Positions 1 through 8,606 of a stretch of DNA of 64,000 nt are shown here, piece after piece; position 1 is the stretch's first letter; every line of letters begins with the position of its first letter. A program made the position numbers and the translations under genes. The notes under the pieces are model-generated. The model was not told the origin of the DNA and did not search any database. It was given only the letters and a program-made list of their open reading frames with translations. The stretch is from Pseudomaricurvus hydrocarbonicus (GTDB taxonomy: Bacteria; Pseudomonadota; Gammaproteobacteria; Pseudomonadales; Cellvibrionaceae), in contig NZ_JAAONZ010000003.1 of the NCBI RefSeq assembly GCF_011602365.1, forward strand, positions 434,001 through 498,000, in the 5' to 3' direction.

Positions 1-2
1 CG

Positions 3-116
3 ACGTGGCGTGGCAAGGCGGAAAATAGCGCAGCCACGCAAGCGATTTTTCTGAAACGAGCCCGCCTGAATCATTTGGCTATGCAGGGCCAGTATCGGGC
101 CTCCATGGAAGAATAA
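3..116 (+). CDS. C-terminal end of an unidentified gene (partial)
   Basis: An open frame runs from the window edge for 37 codons to a TAA at 114-116. The peptide is basic and Ala-rich and ends in SMEE. I do not recognise a family. It is supported only by the absence of stops over a short distance, so it may be chance. Confidence 0.3.
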   Translation, partial: TWRGKAENSAATQAIFLKRARLNHLAMQGQYRASMEE

Positions 117-457
117 GGCGCCAGGCACCCACCAGGTGTCTCTGACACACATTGGCTTGGCATGCGTTGTTGGCCATGTGGTGACGATGGCACACTCGCT
201 GTGCCGAGGCTGGGCGACCAGCCTCCCCGCTGAAATAGACAATCTGTCTGATGCCCGTTGAAACTCAGTCTGAATGTTTTTTGCTCTGACCTGTGTCATT
301 TTCTCTGACCAGTGTAGTTTGCTGTGCCAGTTGGTGGCCTTGTTTGGTCTTGAAACAGCTAAACGCCTCCGTGACATCAAAGTGTGGGCAAGTTTGAACG
401 TGATGTTGCCAACTCGGTACCCTCGTGAAAACTCATAAAATTACGTAGATGTACTTA
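117..457. other. Intergenic region, no gene seen
   Basis: There is no convincing reading frame and no FNR-type box in this stretch. An imperfect inverted repeat near 122-142 could be a weak hairpin after the preceding partial frame. Confidence 0.4.
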
Positions 458-485
458 TTGTCAAAGGTTTTGCATGGGCTATAAA
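458..485 (+). promoter_or_regulatory. Candidate sigma70 promoter of the FNR-type gene
   Basis: TTGTCA at 458-463 and TATAAA at 480-485 are separated by 16 bases. A start near 492 would leave a leader of about 24 bases before the ATG at 516, which supports the longer form of the regulator. Confidence 0.5.
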
Positions 486-515
486 TAGGTACTGACATAC
501 GGTGCTTGGGATTAC

Positions 516-1610
516 ATGGTGATGTACGCAAAAAAATGTCGACTATCCTTGAGGTTCGGGGCAGAGGTTTTACTGGATGGTGAGAAAATTTGGCTTGCGC
601 CCGTCGAGGTATTCAATATTGCCGAGCCTGAAGAGCTACGGGAAAAAAATAGCGGGTCGGAGGTGCCAGTACTGCAGTGGAGTTCGAAACAGGTCAATGG
701 GTACCTCTGCAGCCTTAACAACTCAATACGCGAGTTGAAGAAAAATCATTGCGCTTCTTTGTCGTTGTCGGCTGCGGGTTTAACGTCAGGCCCTGATTTA
801 ACGTCGGAGCCTGGCTTAAAAAACTCCGCGGGGTTCATGACAGAGGATTCAACACAGTTACTGTTGTCACAGCCTGAAGGTCCGCGGCCAAGTGTGTTCT
901 GTGAGGATTGCAGTGTTCGCAAGACCTGTGTTCTGAGTCAGGCCTGTATCAATGCTGAAATCGCCCGTGTGATGAGGCGACCGAAGCCGATACACAAAGG
1001 CCATCGTCTGTTTATTCAGGGTGACAAATTTGACACCTTTTATCTGGTCAAGTCCGGTTCGTTTAAATCAACCATGATTGATAATGAGGGCAACAGCCAG
1101 GTTGTCAGCTTTCAATTCCCTCAGGATATATTGGGTTATGACGGCATGCAGTCGGGGAAGCATGTCTACGAAGTCGAGGCGTTGGAAACCTCAAGTATTT
1201 GTGCGTTGTCGTTTCCTGCGCTAAAAAGAATATCCAGTGAATCTTCTTCCGGATTATTACACCAGTTAATGGCTGAAGTGTCGGGGATGATCATCAAGGA
1301 AAGTAAAGTGGTCATGGTGTTGGCGCGTATGCATTCTGAGCAGCGGCTGGCCAGCTTTTTACTGGAAACTTCCGACCGGATGGTGGAGTGCGGTCTTTCT
1401 GGTCGTGAGTTTAAACTCAGCATGCAGCGTTACGATATCGCCAATTATCTGGGGCTGGCGGTAGAAACTGTGAGTCGATTGTTTCGACACATGGAGGAAG
1501 AGGGGATTATTCATGCTCAGCGTCACTGGGTCCAGATACTCGACATGGAGAAATTGAAGCGCATTAAAGCCGCTGAGTACAAGTTTTCCGGTGTTAGCAA
1601 GGCCGTCTGA
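516..1610 (+). CDS. fnr: FNR-type oxygen-sensing transcription regulator with N-terminal extension
   Basis: This is a CRP/FNR-family activator that should sense oxygen through a [4Fe-4S] cluster. Cys129, Cys132 and Cys138 have the C-x2-C-x5-C spacing of E. coli FNR Cys20/23/29. Cys229, in the context LETSSIC, matches FNR Cys122. The effector-type beta-roll spans about 150-260. The winged helix is near 305-335, with recognition helix VETVSR carrying the FNR-specific Glu, Ser and Arg. The first 125 or so residues have no counterpart in ordinary FNR (about 250 aa). An ATG at 837 would give a usual-length 257-residue protein, but the upstream promoter and 107 stop-free codons favour 516. It heads an island whose gaps carry FNR-type boxes, so it is the obvious local regulator. 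No such box lies in its own promoter. Confidence 0.88.
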   Translation: MVMYAKKCRLSLRFGAEVLLDGEKIWLAPVEVFNIAEPEELREKNSGSEVPVLQWSSKQVNGYLCSLNNSIRELKKNHCASLSLSAAGLTSGPDLTSEPGLKNSAGFMTEDSTQLLLSQPEGPRPSVFCEDCSVRKTCVLSQACINAEIARVMRRPKPIHKGHRLFIQGDKFDTFYLVKSGSFKSTMIDNEGNSQVVSFQFPQDILGYDGMQSGKHVYEVEALETSSICALSFPALKRISSESSSGLLHQLMAEVSGMIIKESKVVMVLARMHSEQRLASFLLETSDRMVECGLSGREFKLSMQRYDIANYLGLAVETVSRLFRHMEEEGIIHAQRHWVQILDMEKLKRIKAAEYKFSGVSKAV

Positions 1611-1674
1611 CGTTGCATTGTTCTGTTCTGTCCTATTCGGGGCGGGTTTGCGAACTGTTAATCGCGTTGCGTTA

Positions 1675-4257
1675 TCAGGCGCTTTGCCACCATGAGATAA
1701 GACAATTTTCCTGGGGCGTTAGTGCGTGTTCATGAAAGGGGATGGCCCTGGGCGTGTAATCGTCGGAAGGGCGAGCGGTCAGCACTTCCGTACGGTAAGT
1801 GTAGCTGTCAATGGCTCCTCGCTTGTAACCCAGCAGCTTCATGATCAGGCATTCAGGTTCAGCTGCGTCTTTCTGCTGAACGTCGGCATAAATTTGAGCG
1901 TCGGCGTAAAGTTGCACCTCTATCAGGTCCGGTGAAAGCCCGTCCAGGTAAATATCGACTTCAAGGGTAAACCCCGCCGGGTTGGGCACAACCCGTTTTG
2001 CCCCCCACCGCAACTCACACCAGTAACGCTGTAGCGTGTGTTCCCATTCACGCAGTTCGGTTGCCAACTGGCCCCGATTCGCAAGCCTTGCCTGGTAAGC
2101 GACTGCGGCCTTCAAATAATACTGGTCAATATAGTCCCTGAGCATGCGATTGCTGGAAAAGTGCGGCGTCAGATCCGCCATGCTGGCGCGTATTCTCGCT
2201 ATCCATTCACCGGGAACACCGGCGCTGTTGCGCTGGTAAAAAAGGGGGACCACGTCGGTTTCCAGCAGCTCAAACAGCGCCCTGGAGGTGTCCTCATCGC
2301 TGTCGGAGTCTCCGCAGATGGCCCAGCCGTACTGGTTGTCGTAAGCCTGGGCCCACCAGCCGTCAAGCACAGACAGATTTAAGCCGCCGTTGACCAGCAC
2401 TTTCATCCCGCTGGTACCACAGGCCTCCCAGGGCGGTTTCGGTGTATTGAGCCAGACATCAACCCCTTGCACCATGTCATGGGCCAGGGTGATGTCGTAG
2501 TCTTCGAGAAAAATGACACGGTTGCCCGCGGCAGGGCTTTGGCAAAATTGGGCCCAGTCGTGGACAAAGGCTTTGCCGGCCGAGTCGCGGGCATGGGCCT
2601 TGCCGGCGATGAGTATCTGCAAAGGATGCACCGGGTGGTTGAGCAAGGCCGCCAGGCGCGACAGGTCCATTAACAGCAGTCCCGGGCGCTTGTATTCGGT
2701 AAAGCGTCGGGCAAACCCCAGGGTCAGGATGTTGGGGTCGAGAACCCGCTCGGCCCGGTCCAGGGTGAGTTTATCCGCACCGCGCTGACTGAGTTCCCGG
2801 ACATGGCGCTTGCGCACGTGTTCAATCAGGTCCTGGCGTTGACGGTTGCGGCAGTGCCACAATTCCTGATCGCTGATCTGATTAATGGCGCTTGCCAATT
2901 CGTCGATGTCGCCTTTCCAGCGCTCCTTGCCGGCGGCTTTGGTCCACAAGCTGTCGGTCCACTGCGAATCCCAGGAGGGCATATGGATGCCGTTGGTAAT
3001 ATGGCCGATGGGAATGTCCCGAACCGGCCAGTGGGGATACAGCTCGCGGAAGAGATCGCGGCTGGTCTCGCCGTGTTTACGGCTGACCCCATTGGCAAAG
3101 AGGCTGCAGCGCATACTGAACCAGGCCAGATTAAACGGCTCGCGTGCGTCCTGTGGATTTTTTCTGCCGAGTCCCAGCAGCTCTTCCTCGCCAATCTGCA
3201 GCCGCTCAATCAACGGGCTGGCATAACGGGCAATGAGGGCGGCATCGTAGGTGTCGAAGGCTGAGGCCACCGACGTGTGGGTGGTGAACAGCGTGCCCGC
3301 GCGGTTTATCCATAACGAAGGCCAGAACGACAGCCCGGTCGCTTTCATCAGGCTGTGTGTTCTCTCCAGAATGACAAAGGCGGCGTGACCCTCGTTCAGA
3401 TGGCAGACGTCAATCTCCACCTTCAGGGCCTCCAGGGCACGCCAGCCACCAACGCCCAACACCAGTTCCTGCAAAAAGCGTAACTCCTGACCGCCGCCGT
3501 AGAGCTGGCTGGTGATGCCCTGGTCAATAGGGCTGTTGAGGGGGTGATTGCTGTCCAGCAAGTAGAGGGAAACCGAGCCGACCTGGGCCACCCAGACACG
3601 CAACAATAACGGGCGCCCGGGAAGGTCAACCTTGACCTGCAGCCAGTCTCCCAGCTCGGTAAACACAGGCCTTACGGGCAGCATGGAGGGCTGGTAGGTG
3701 GTGTAGATTTCATGTTGCCGGTTATCGGCGTCAATCATCTGGCGAAAATACCCCTGATGGTACAGCAGGCCGACCCCGACCAGCGGGATACACAAGTCAC
3801 TGGCCGCTTTGAGTATGTCGCCGGAGAGGATGCCCAAACCACCGGCATAAAACGGCAGTGCAGTGCCGAGTCCGTATTCCATGCTGAAAAAAGCGATGTG
3901 GCGGATCGACGCTTGGGGGTAAGAGTCTCCATACCATCCACAGCGCGCCAGATAGTCCTGCCTTTCAATCAGAACCTCCTGCAGTTTGTGGCAGAAGTCG
4001 GGGTTGTCGGCCAGAGCCTGCAGCTGGTTGTGCCCCACATTTTGCAGCAGCACATAGGGGTTTTCGGTTTTTCCCCACAGTTCGGCATCGACCTGTTGCC
4101 ACAGTGCGTCAGCCGCATGACTCCAGGTCCAGCGCAGATCGGTGGCCAGCTCTTTCAGGCCCGCCAGTGCCACCGGCAAGTCGGGCAGCAGGTGACTGGC
4201 CTGCTGGGCGCAGCTGCAATTGTCAGATGACGTGGAGCTGTCGTTGCTGCCGTTCAC
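1675..4257 (-). CDS. glgP: Alpha-glucan (glycogen) phosphorylase, GT35
   Basis: It releases glucose-1-phosphate from glycogen or maltodextrin by phosphorolysis. The 860-residue protein starts with the DUF3417-type region typical of the bacterial/archaeal alpha-glucan phosphorylase branch (LPDLPVALAGLKELATDLRW). It has the PLP site GTSGMKVLVNGG with the Schiff-base lysine at about residue 619 (codon 2401-2403), and FTEYKRPGLLL for the substrate and phosphate region. It converges on fnr with only 64 bases between the stop codons. Upstream lies a groEL remnant and no clear promoter of its own, so it may be transcribed from the candidate site at 4809-4822. With GlgC and the GH57 protein further along, it completes a local glycogen cycle, although no glycogen synthase or branching enzyme is present in the window. 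Confidence 0.93.
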   Translation of the reverse strand: MNGSNDSSTSSDNCSCAQQASHLLPDLPVALAGLKELATDLRWTWSHAADALWQQVDAELWGKTENPYVLLQNVGHNQLQALADNPDFCHKLQEVLIERQDYLARCGWYGDSYPQASIRHIAFFSMEYGLGTALPFYAGGLGILSGDILKAASDLCIPLVGVGLLYHQGYFRQMIDADNRQHEIYTTYQPSMLPVRPVFTELGDWLQVKVDLPGRPLLLRVWVAQVGSVSLYLLDSNHPLNSPIDQGITSQLYGGGQELRFLQELVLGVGGWRALEALKVEIDVCHLNEGHAAFVILERTHSLMKATGLSFWPSLWINRAGTLFTTHTSVASAFDTYDAALIARYASPLIERLQIGEEELLGLGRKNPQDAREPFNLAWFSMRCSLFANGVSRKHGETSRDLFRELYPHWPVRDIPIGHITNGIHMPSWDSQWTDSLWTKAAGKERWKGDIDELASAINQISDQELWHCRNRQRQDLIEHVRKRHVRELSQRGADKLTLDRAERVLDPNILTLGFARRFTEYKRPGLLLMDLSRLAALLNHPVHPLQILIAGKAHARDSAGKAFVHDWAQFCQSPAAGNRVIFLEDYDITLAHDMVQGVDVWLNTPKPPWEACGTSGMKVLVNGGLNLSVLDGWWAQAYDNQYGWAICGDSDSDEDTSRALFELLETDVVPLFYQRNSAGVPGEWIARIRASMADLTPHFSSNRMLRDYIDQYYLKAAVAYQARLANRGQLATELREWEHTLQRYWCELRWGAKRVVPNPAGFTLEVDIYLDGLSPDLIEVQLYADAQIYADVQQKDAAEPECLIMKLLGYKRGAIDSYTYRTEVLTARPSDDYTPRAIPFHEHALTPQENCLISWWQSA

Positions 4258-4351
4258 GTAAAAAGGGCTCTCTGTGTTGGCGGTTTCCAGGGCTTACCCT
4301 GAGTCGTCTTACATCATGGCGTCCGGTGTCGTTGTGTGATCGGCTGCTTGG

Positions 4352-4718
4352 CTCAGGAATGTCTGCAATCATGGCTTCAGTGGAGATCATCAGGCCGGTG
4401 ATGGCGGCGGCGTTTTGCAGCGCACTCGAACCACGAACTACGAACCACCTTGGTGGGGACGATAATGCCCATTGCCATCAGGTCGCCGAAGGTGTCTGTC
4501 TGGGCGTTGTAACCGAAGTTGGTTTTACACCGTTTAATCGTGTTAATCACAGCGGACGCATCCCCCGCCCGCATTGTTGACAATTTCCCGAAAGGTTTGT
4601 CGGTCACGACATGGCCGCCCTTGGGGCCAAGGGCGGCCTTGACCGCGTTGGCCAAAAGGGTTGCTGCGGCGCTTAACTGCCTGCGGGCGTCTTCCCCAAA
4701 CTTGATTTCTTTAGCCAT
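4352..4718 (-). pseudogene. groL: groEL (chaperonin 60) remnant with large internal deletion and frameshift
   Basis: The frame starts with a clear GroEL N-terminus ([30 protein letters not shown]) for about 48 residues. It then jumps to the GroEL C-terminal equatorial region ([29 protein letters not shown]), roughly E. coli residue 459 onward. About 410 codons, including the apical and intermediate domains, are missing. After VVR the frame breaks. The expected continuation [19 protein letters not shown] is present in another frame, downstream of an insertion of about 13 bases that duplicates CGAACCAC (plus strand, near 4427-4441). A working ATPase or chaperonin ring is impossible. A short expressed polypeptide of 113 residues remains possible because the start is intact. 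Confidence 0.85.
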
Positions 4719-4770
4719 AACTCAGCTATAACTCAGCCATAACGTAGCCATAACTCAGCCATAACGAAGC
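4719..4770 (-). repeat. Tandem copies of the groEL-remnant start region
   Basis: Read on the minus strand, units of 11-12 bases of the form GAGTTATGGCT (variants ACGTTATGGCT, GAGTTATAGCT) are repeated about four times, ending in the real start ATGGCTAAAG. The duplication therefore copies the start codon and its upstream bases. Confidence 0.75.
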
Positions 4771-4808
4771 CAGTGCCGATCGATAGCATCCGGATAAGTT
4801 ATCGCTTC

Positions 4809-4822
4809 CTGAAACGTGTCAA
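4809..4822 (-). promoter_or_regulatory. Weak FNR-like site upstream of groEL remnant and glgP
   Basis: CTGAAacgtGTCAA matches 8 of 10 positions of TTGAT-N4-GTCAA. A TGCTAT at 4788-4783 lies about 27.5 bases from its centre, close to the -10 spacing seen at the stronger boxes. Alone it would not be convincing; its position in the island makes it worth listing. Confidence 0.3.
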
Positions 4823-4841
4823 GTAAGGTTCGTCGCTTGCC

Positions 4842-5312
4842 TCAGGATTCAATGTTGATTAATTTCGGTTTGTGTTTGGCGTTTTTGTTTTTTCCCACCG
4901 TAATGGTTAAAACACCGTTCTTGCCTTTGGCATTCACTTTGTCGGGGTCCGCGGACTCGGGAAGGGTGAAGCTGCGGTAGAAAATTCCGTGGGAACATTC
5001 GCTGCGCTCATAACCCTCCTTGCTTTCTTTCTTCTCTTCTTTGCGTTCTCCTTTGATGGAAAGCCTGCCGTTATCGATAGACACCTCAATGTCTTTGGGG
5101 TCGACGCCGGGGATGTCAGCTTTGATGACATATTGTTTTTCTTCCTCTTTAATGTCGACCGAAGGTATCCATTCTCGCGTTGTCAGACTGGTGCCTTCAT
5201 TGATTGACGATGGCCAATAGCTATCCATGGATTGAATGAATTCATTCATTTCGTCCTGGAAGTGATTCCAGATGCTGGCGGGTTCTTTGTTAAACAGACT
5301 TAAATGTTTCAT
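4842..5312 (-). CDS. Small heat-shock protein, Hsp20/alpha-crystallin family
   Basis: This is an ATP-independent holdase that binds unfolding proteins. The 156 residues contain an alpha-crystallin domain at about 48-145 (IPSVDIKEEEKQYVIKADIP, GVLTITV) and a C-terminal I-x-I-type motif (LINIES) used for oligomer assembly. The N-terminal arm is short and Trp/Phe-containing as usual. The start has a strong Shine-Dalgarno, GGGGAGGAAG. Upstream is the best FNR-type promoter of the window (box at 5381-5394, -10 TATATT), so expression should rise without oxygen. It is followed by the groEL remnant and glgP on the same strand. Confidence 0.95.
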   Translation of the reverse strand: MKHLSLFNKEPASIWNHFQDEMNEFIQSMDSYWPSSINEGTSLTTREWIPSVDIKEEEKQYVIKADIPGVDPKDIEVSIDNGRLSIKGERKEEKKESKEGYERSECSHGIFYRSFTLPESADPDKVNAKGKNGVLTITVGKNKNAKHKPKLINIES

Positions 5313-5353
5313 AGCTTCCTCCCCGGAAAATAAACTGATTGACAGCGTCTTAA

Positions 5354-5394
5354 AATATAGCCATTTGATCTCTGCAAATGTTGACCATCGTCAA
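5354..5394 (-). promoter_or_regulatory. FNR/ANR-type class II promoter of hsp20
   Basis: TTGACcatcGTCAA (5381-5394) is a perfect palindrome of the FNR/ANR type. On the minus strand a TATATT -10 box occupies 5359-5354, placing the box centre about 41 bases before the expected start near 5347. This is the classic class II FNR arrangement, with no good -35. Confidence 0.75.
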
Positions 5395-5565
5395 ATTACG
5401 TTCAGTTAGAGTCCGGTTGACATTGTCCCGACATCAAAAAGAAATTTCAGGCGGAAGCTCCCTGAGAAAGTCGTGATCCGGATAATAATATGGCCGCGTG
5501 TTATATCGGTTGGTTTGAGTCAAAGGGGAGAGGTGACGTTGAGCGGGTGCTGAAGGTTTTGGTTG

Positions 5566-8253
5566 TTACTTCCTGGTGAACGGCAAGATGATTTCCATTG
5601 CCACCAGCACTGACAAGGCTAATGGCAGCAGTGCGGTCCACTGATGAACACCGACCGGGTATACCCCCAGGGTTGTTTGCATCACCGGCAGGTACATGGC
5701 CACGATGTGCAGGCCCAATGCCACTGCGGTTCCCATCAACAGCACTGGATTGGACAGCAGGGATTGTCGAAACACGGAGCGGTTTTCCGAGCGGCTGTTG
5801 AAGACCTGAATGTTTTCAAATAATACCATCAACAACAGCAGACTGTTGCGGGCATCGGATTCTTCCCAACCCTGCGCCAGCAGCCAGCTGAAAGCGAGGA
5901 AGCCGACAGTGCCCATGACGACACCGGAAGTGATGACTCGCTGTATCATCAGGCGATTAAAGAGTGACTCGCGGGGCGGCCGGGGGGGAGTGTGCATCGC
6001 ATTTTCTTCGCCCGGCTCGAGCGCCAGCCCCACGGTCTGAATGCTCCCTGTGACCAGATTCAGCCACAGTAATTGCACGGCACTCAGGGGCAGAGGCAAT
6101 CCAAAGGTGGTGGTCAGTGTAAACAGGAATATTTCCGCAACCCCGGTGGAAACCAGAAAAAACACCACCTTGCGGATGTTTTGATAGGCTATGCGACCCT
6201 GCTCTATGCCGTCGACGACGGAGGCGAAATTGTCATCGGTGAGGATCAGGTCGGCGGCTTCTTTCGCGACATCGGTGCCCCGTTTGCCCATCGCAATGCC
6301 AACGTGGGCCGCGTTCAGTGCCGGGGCATCGTTGATGCCGTCACCGGTGACGGCGACAATTTCTCCCTGTCGCATCAGGGATTGTACGATCGTCATTTTT
6401 TGTTCGGGGGCGACCCGTGCATAGACGCGCGTGCGAGCCGTCAGCCTGTCCACTTCAGCCTTTCCTGACGCCGCTGCGCGGGTCAGATCGCCACCGGTGA
6501 CGGCGACGTCGGCAGGGCCTGCAAGGTGCAGTTTTCGGGCGATACTCAGGGCGGTTTCAGGGTGGTCGCCGGTGAGCATACAGACCTTGATCCCGGCTTC
6601 CTGGCAGGTGTTGACGGCGTTGATGGCTTCCGGTCGCAAGGGGTCCATCATGGCGATCAGTCCCAGCAGGCACAGTCCCTGCAGTTCTTCCAGAGCAGCG
6701 TTATGGGCCGCGGGCCGGGCGCCCTCGGCCAGGGCCAGCACACGGACCCCTTTGGCGGCCAGATTCTGCATCGTGGCCTGGGCCAGGTCGGGGTCAAGGG
6801 GCTGCTCCCCGTCTCCGACAGCCATCCGGTCGCACATGGGCAACAGCACTTCGAGGGCGCCCTTGACGCAGATCAGCGCGGAGTCATCATCACGGTGCAG
6901 CGTGGCGGCAAAACCCCGTGCCGGCTCATACTGCAACTGGCTCAGCAGGGGGTATTTGGTCTTTAGCGTGTTGCGCTGCACCCCGCATTTGTGGGCGAAT
7001 GCCAGCAGCGCCTGATCCACCATGTCGCCACTGCTGTGCCAGCTGCAGTCTGCCAGTTGTCGCAGTTCTGCCTCATTGCACAGAGCGGCGACTCTTGCCA
7101 GTCGTCTCAGGCGCGCGGCCTGCTCACGGGTCAGTTCACCGTGTTCGGGCTGACACTGACCATCCGGCGGTTGGTTGTTGCCGGTGACCTGGAAACTGTC
7201 GCCGTCAAAAAACACCGCGTCGCTGGCGGTTAACCGGTTCTGGGTCAAGGTGCCTGTTTTGTCGGCCGCAATGACGGTACAGGAGCCCAGGCTTTCCACC
7301 GCCACCAGTTTGCGTACCACCACATGGCGCTTGACCATCCGTCGCATACTGACGGAGAGCACCATGGTGAGGGCCACCGGCAAGGCCTCCGGAATGGCTG
7401 AAACCGCCAGCGCCACCACGGTCATGAAGACGGTGAGAGGGGGGGTATGGCGGGCGAATTCCACCAGCGCCAGCACGGCCATGAACACCAGCAAAATAAG
7501 GGTCAGTTTTTTACTGAAGCGCTCGATTCGCTGCAACAACGGCGGTGTGGCTGTGTCAGTCGATTCCAGCGTTAAACTCAAGCGGCCCATTTCGGTGGCC
7601 AACCCGGTCGCGGTGACAATTCCCTGGCCCCGGCCTGAGGTGATCAGGCTGCCGGCAAAAGCCAGGTTGGTCATCTCCGGCACCGCTACTTCTGCTTGCA
7701 GGAGAAGCTGTCCATCTTTCTGCACCGGTAGCGATTCGCCGGTCAGAAAGGACTCGTCAATTTCCAGGCCCTGAGTATCGATCAGGCGCAGATCGGCCGG
7801 CACACGGTCTCCCGATGTGAGCTTGATCAGGTCACCGGGTACCAGCTGGCTGGCGTCCAGTTCCTGAAATTCTCCGTTCCGGAGCACTTGAGCTCGTGTC
7901 ACCATGAGGTTGCGCAACGCCATGGCGCTGTGGTGGGCGTGAAACTCCTGAATGGAACCGATGAGGGCATTGATCAACAGCACCGCTGCGATAAAACTGG
8001 CATCTGCCAGATGCCCAACGGCCAGTGACAGTAACGCCGCCGCCAACAACACATAAATCAGCGGGCTCTTAAACTGACGCATCATCAGGCGCCAGAAAGC
8101 CGGTGGCGGAGGCACCGGTAAATCATTACTTCCCACGCGGGTTAACCGCTCCTGCGCCTCGCCAGCGCTCAGGCCGTTACCATCGGTGTCAAGCTGAGCA
8201 AGAACTTCCGGCAGAGGGAGGTGGTGCCATAACTGTTGATTTGAATCGTCCAT
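5566..8253 (-). CDS. P-type cation-transporting ATPase (P2A/CtpF-like)
   Basis: A membrane ion pump of about 895 residues. From the N-terminus it has the cation-ATPase N domain (LPLPEVLAQLDTDGNGLSAG), the actuator TGES loop, a TM4 motif SAIPEALPVALTM, the phosphorylation site DKTGTLTQ (Asp codon 7261-7263), the nucleotide-domain signature MLTGDHPETA and the hinge VTGDGINDAPAL. The C-terminal six-helix region is present. The TM4 motif and overall layout fit the calcium/sodium-type P2 ATPases and mycobacterial CtpF rather than heavy-metal pumps, which would need CPC and N-terminal CxxC motifs. The ion cannot be read with certainty. The frame opens at 8349 (with a GGGGG upstream), but the added 32 residues look non-coding, so I prefer the ATG at 8253. 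Confidence 0.9.
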   Translation of the reverse strand: MDDSNQQLWHHLPLPEVLAQLDTDGNGLSAGEAQERLTRVGSNDLPVPPPPAFWRLMMRQFKSPLIYVLLAAALLSLAVGHLADASFIAAVLLINALIGSIQEFHAHHSAMALRNLMVTRAQVLRNGEFQELDASQLVPGDLIKLTSGDRVPADLRLIDTQGLEIDESFLTGESLPVQKDGQLLLQAEVAVPEMTNLAFAGSLITSGRGQGIVTATGLATEMGRLSLTLESTDTATPPLLQRIERFSKKLTLILLVFMAVLALVEFARHTPPLTVFMTVVALAVSAIPEALPVALTMVLSVSMRRMVKRHVVVRKLVAVESLGSCTVIAADKTGTLTQNRLTASDAVFFDGDSFQVTGNNQPPDGQCQPEHGELTREQAARLRRLARVAALCNEAELRQLADCSWHSSGDMVDQALLAFAHKCGVQRNTLKTKYPLLSQLQYEPARGFAATLHRDDDSALICVKGALEVLLPMCDRMAVGDGEQPLDPDLAQATMQNLAAKGVRVLALAEGARPAAHNAALEELQGLCLLGLIAMMDPLRPEAINAVNTCQEAGIKVCMLTGDHPETALSIARKLHLAGPADVAVTGGDLTRAAASGKAEVDRLTARTRVYARVAPEQKMTIVQSLMRQGEIVAVTGDGINDAPALNAAHVGIAMGKRGTDVAKEAADLILTDDNFASVVDGIEQGRIAYQNIRKVVFFLVSTGVAEIFLFTLTTTFGLPLPLSAVQLLWLNLVTGSIQTVGLALEPGEENAMHTPPRPPRESLFNRLMIQRVITSGVVMGTVGFLAFSWLLAQGWEESDARNSLLLLMVLFENIQVFNSRSENRSVFRQSLLSNPVLLMGTAVALGLHIVAMYLPVMQTTLGVYPVGVHQWTALLPLALSVLVAMEIILPFTRK

Positions 8254-8364
8254 ACGACAATATAGCCCATTACAATGCGTGGCAGATGATGTTTGTCGAA
8301 CCTTGTGAAGACTTAGCTCGCGACGGGCTTGCAAACTTTCTTGTCCCATTTTTAGACCCCCACG

Positions 8365-8378
8365 TTGATTAGGGGCAA
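8365..8378 (-). promoter_or_regulatory. Near-match FNR box upstream of the P-type ATPase
   Basis: TTGATtaggGGCAA differs at one position from TTGAT-N4-GTCAA. The sequence at the expected -10 distance (CAAGAA, minus strand 8343-8338) is poor. If used, its start near 8330 would exclude the long ATPase frame starting at 8349. Confidence 0.4.
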
Positions 8379-8582
8379 GGTGTTGTATGAATCAGATTTT
8401 TCGAACTGTGCTCGAAAAAATCCATCACGTGATGGCGTCTCGTCATCCGCCGGTGCCCTTATCACGGTAAGGTATTTGGTTCAGTGTCCCGCCCCTAAGG
8501 GCAAGATGTGGTTAAGATTGTTGGCTTGCGGACGGTGTTTTCAGCGTCTCTGTCCCGGGGCTCTACAGGGCCTTTTTAATTC

Positions 8583-8606
8583 ACCGTTGCTACAACCGTT
8601 GCTACA
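8583..8606. repeat. Perfect 12-bp tandem duplication across the polX stop codon
   Basis: ACCGTTGCTACA occurs twice without a gap (8583-8594, 8595-8606). The polX stop codon (8602-8604, minus strand) lies in the second copy. Confidence 0.9.

Noticed and set aside
5061-5400. Other TTGA/TCAA half-site pairs near hsp20 (for example TTGAT-ctct-GCAAA)
   Set aside because: They have two or more mismatches in one half or wrong spacing; only the site at 5381-5394 is kept.
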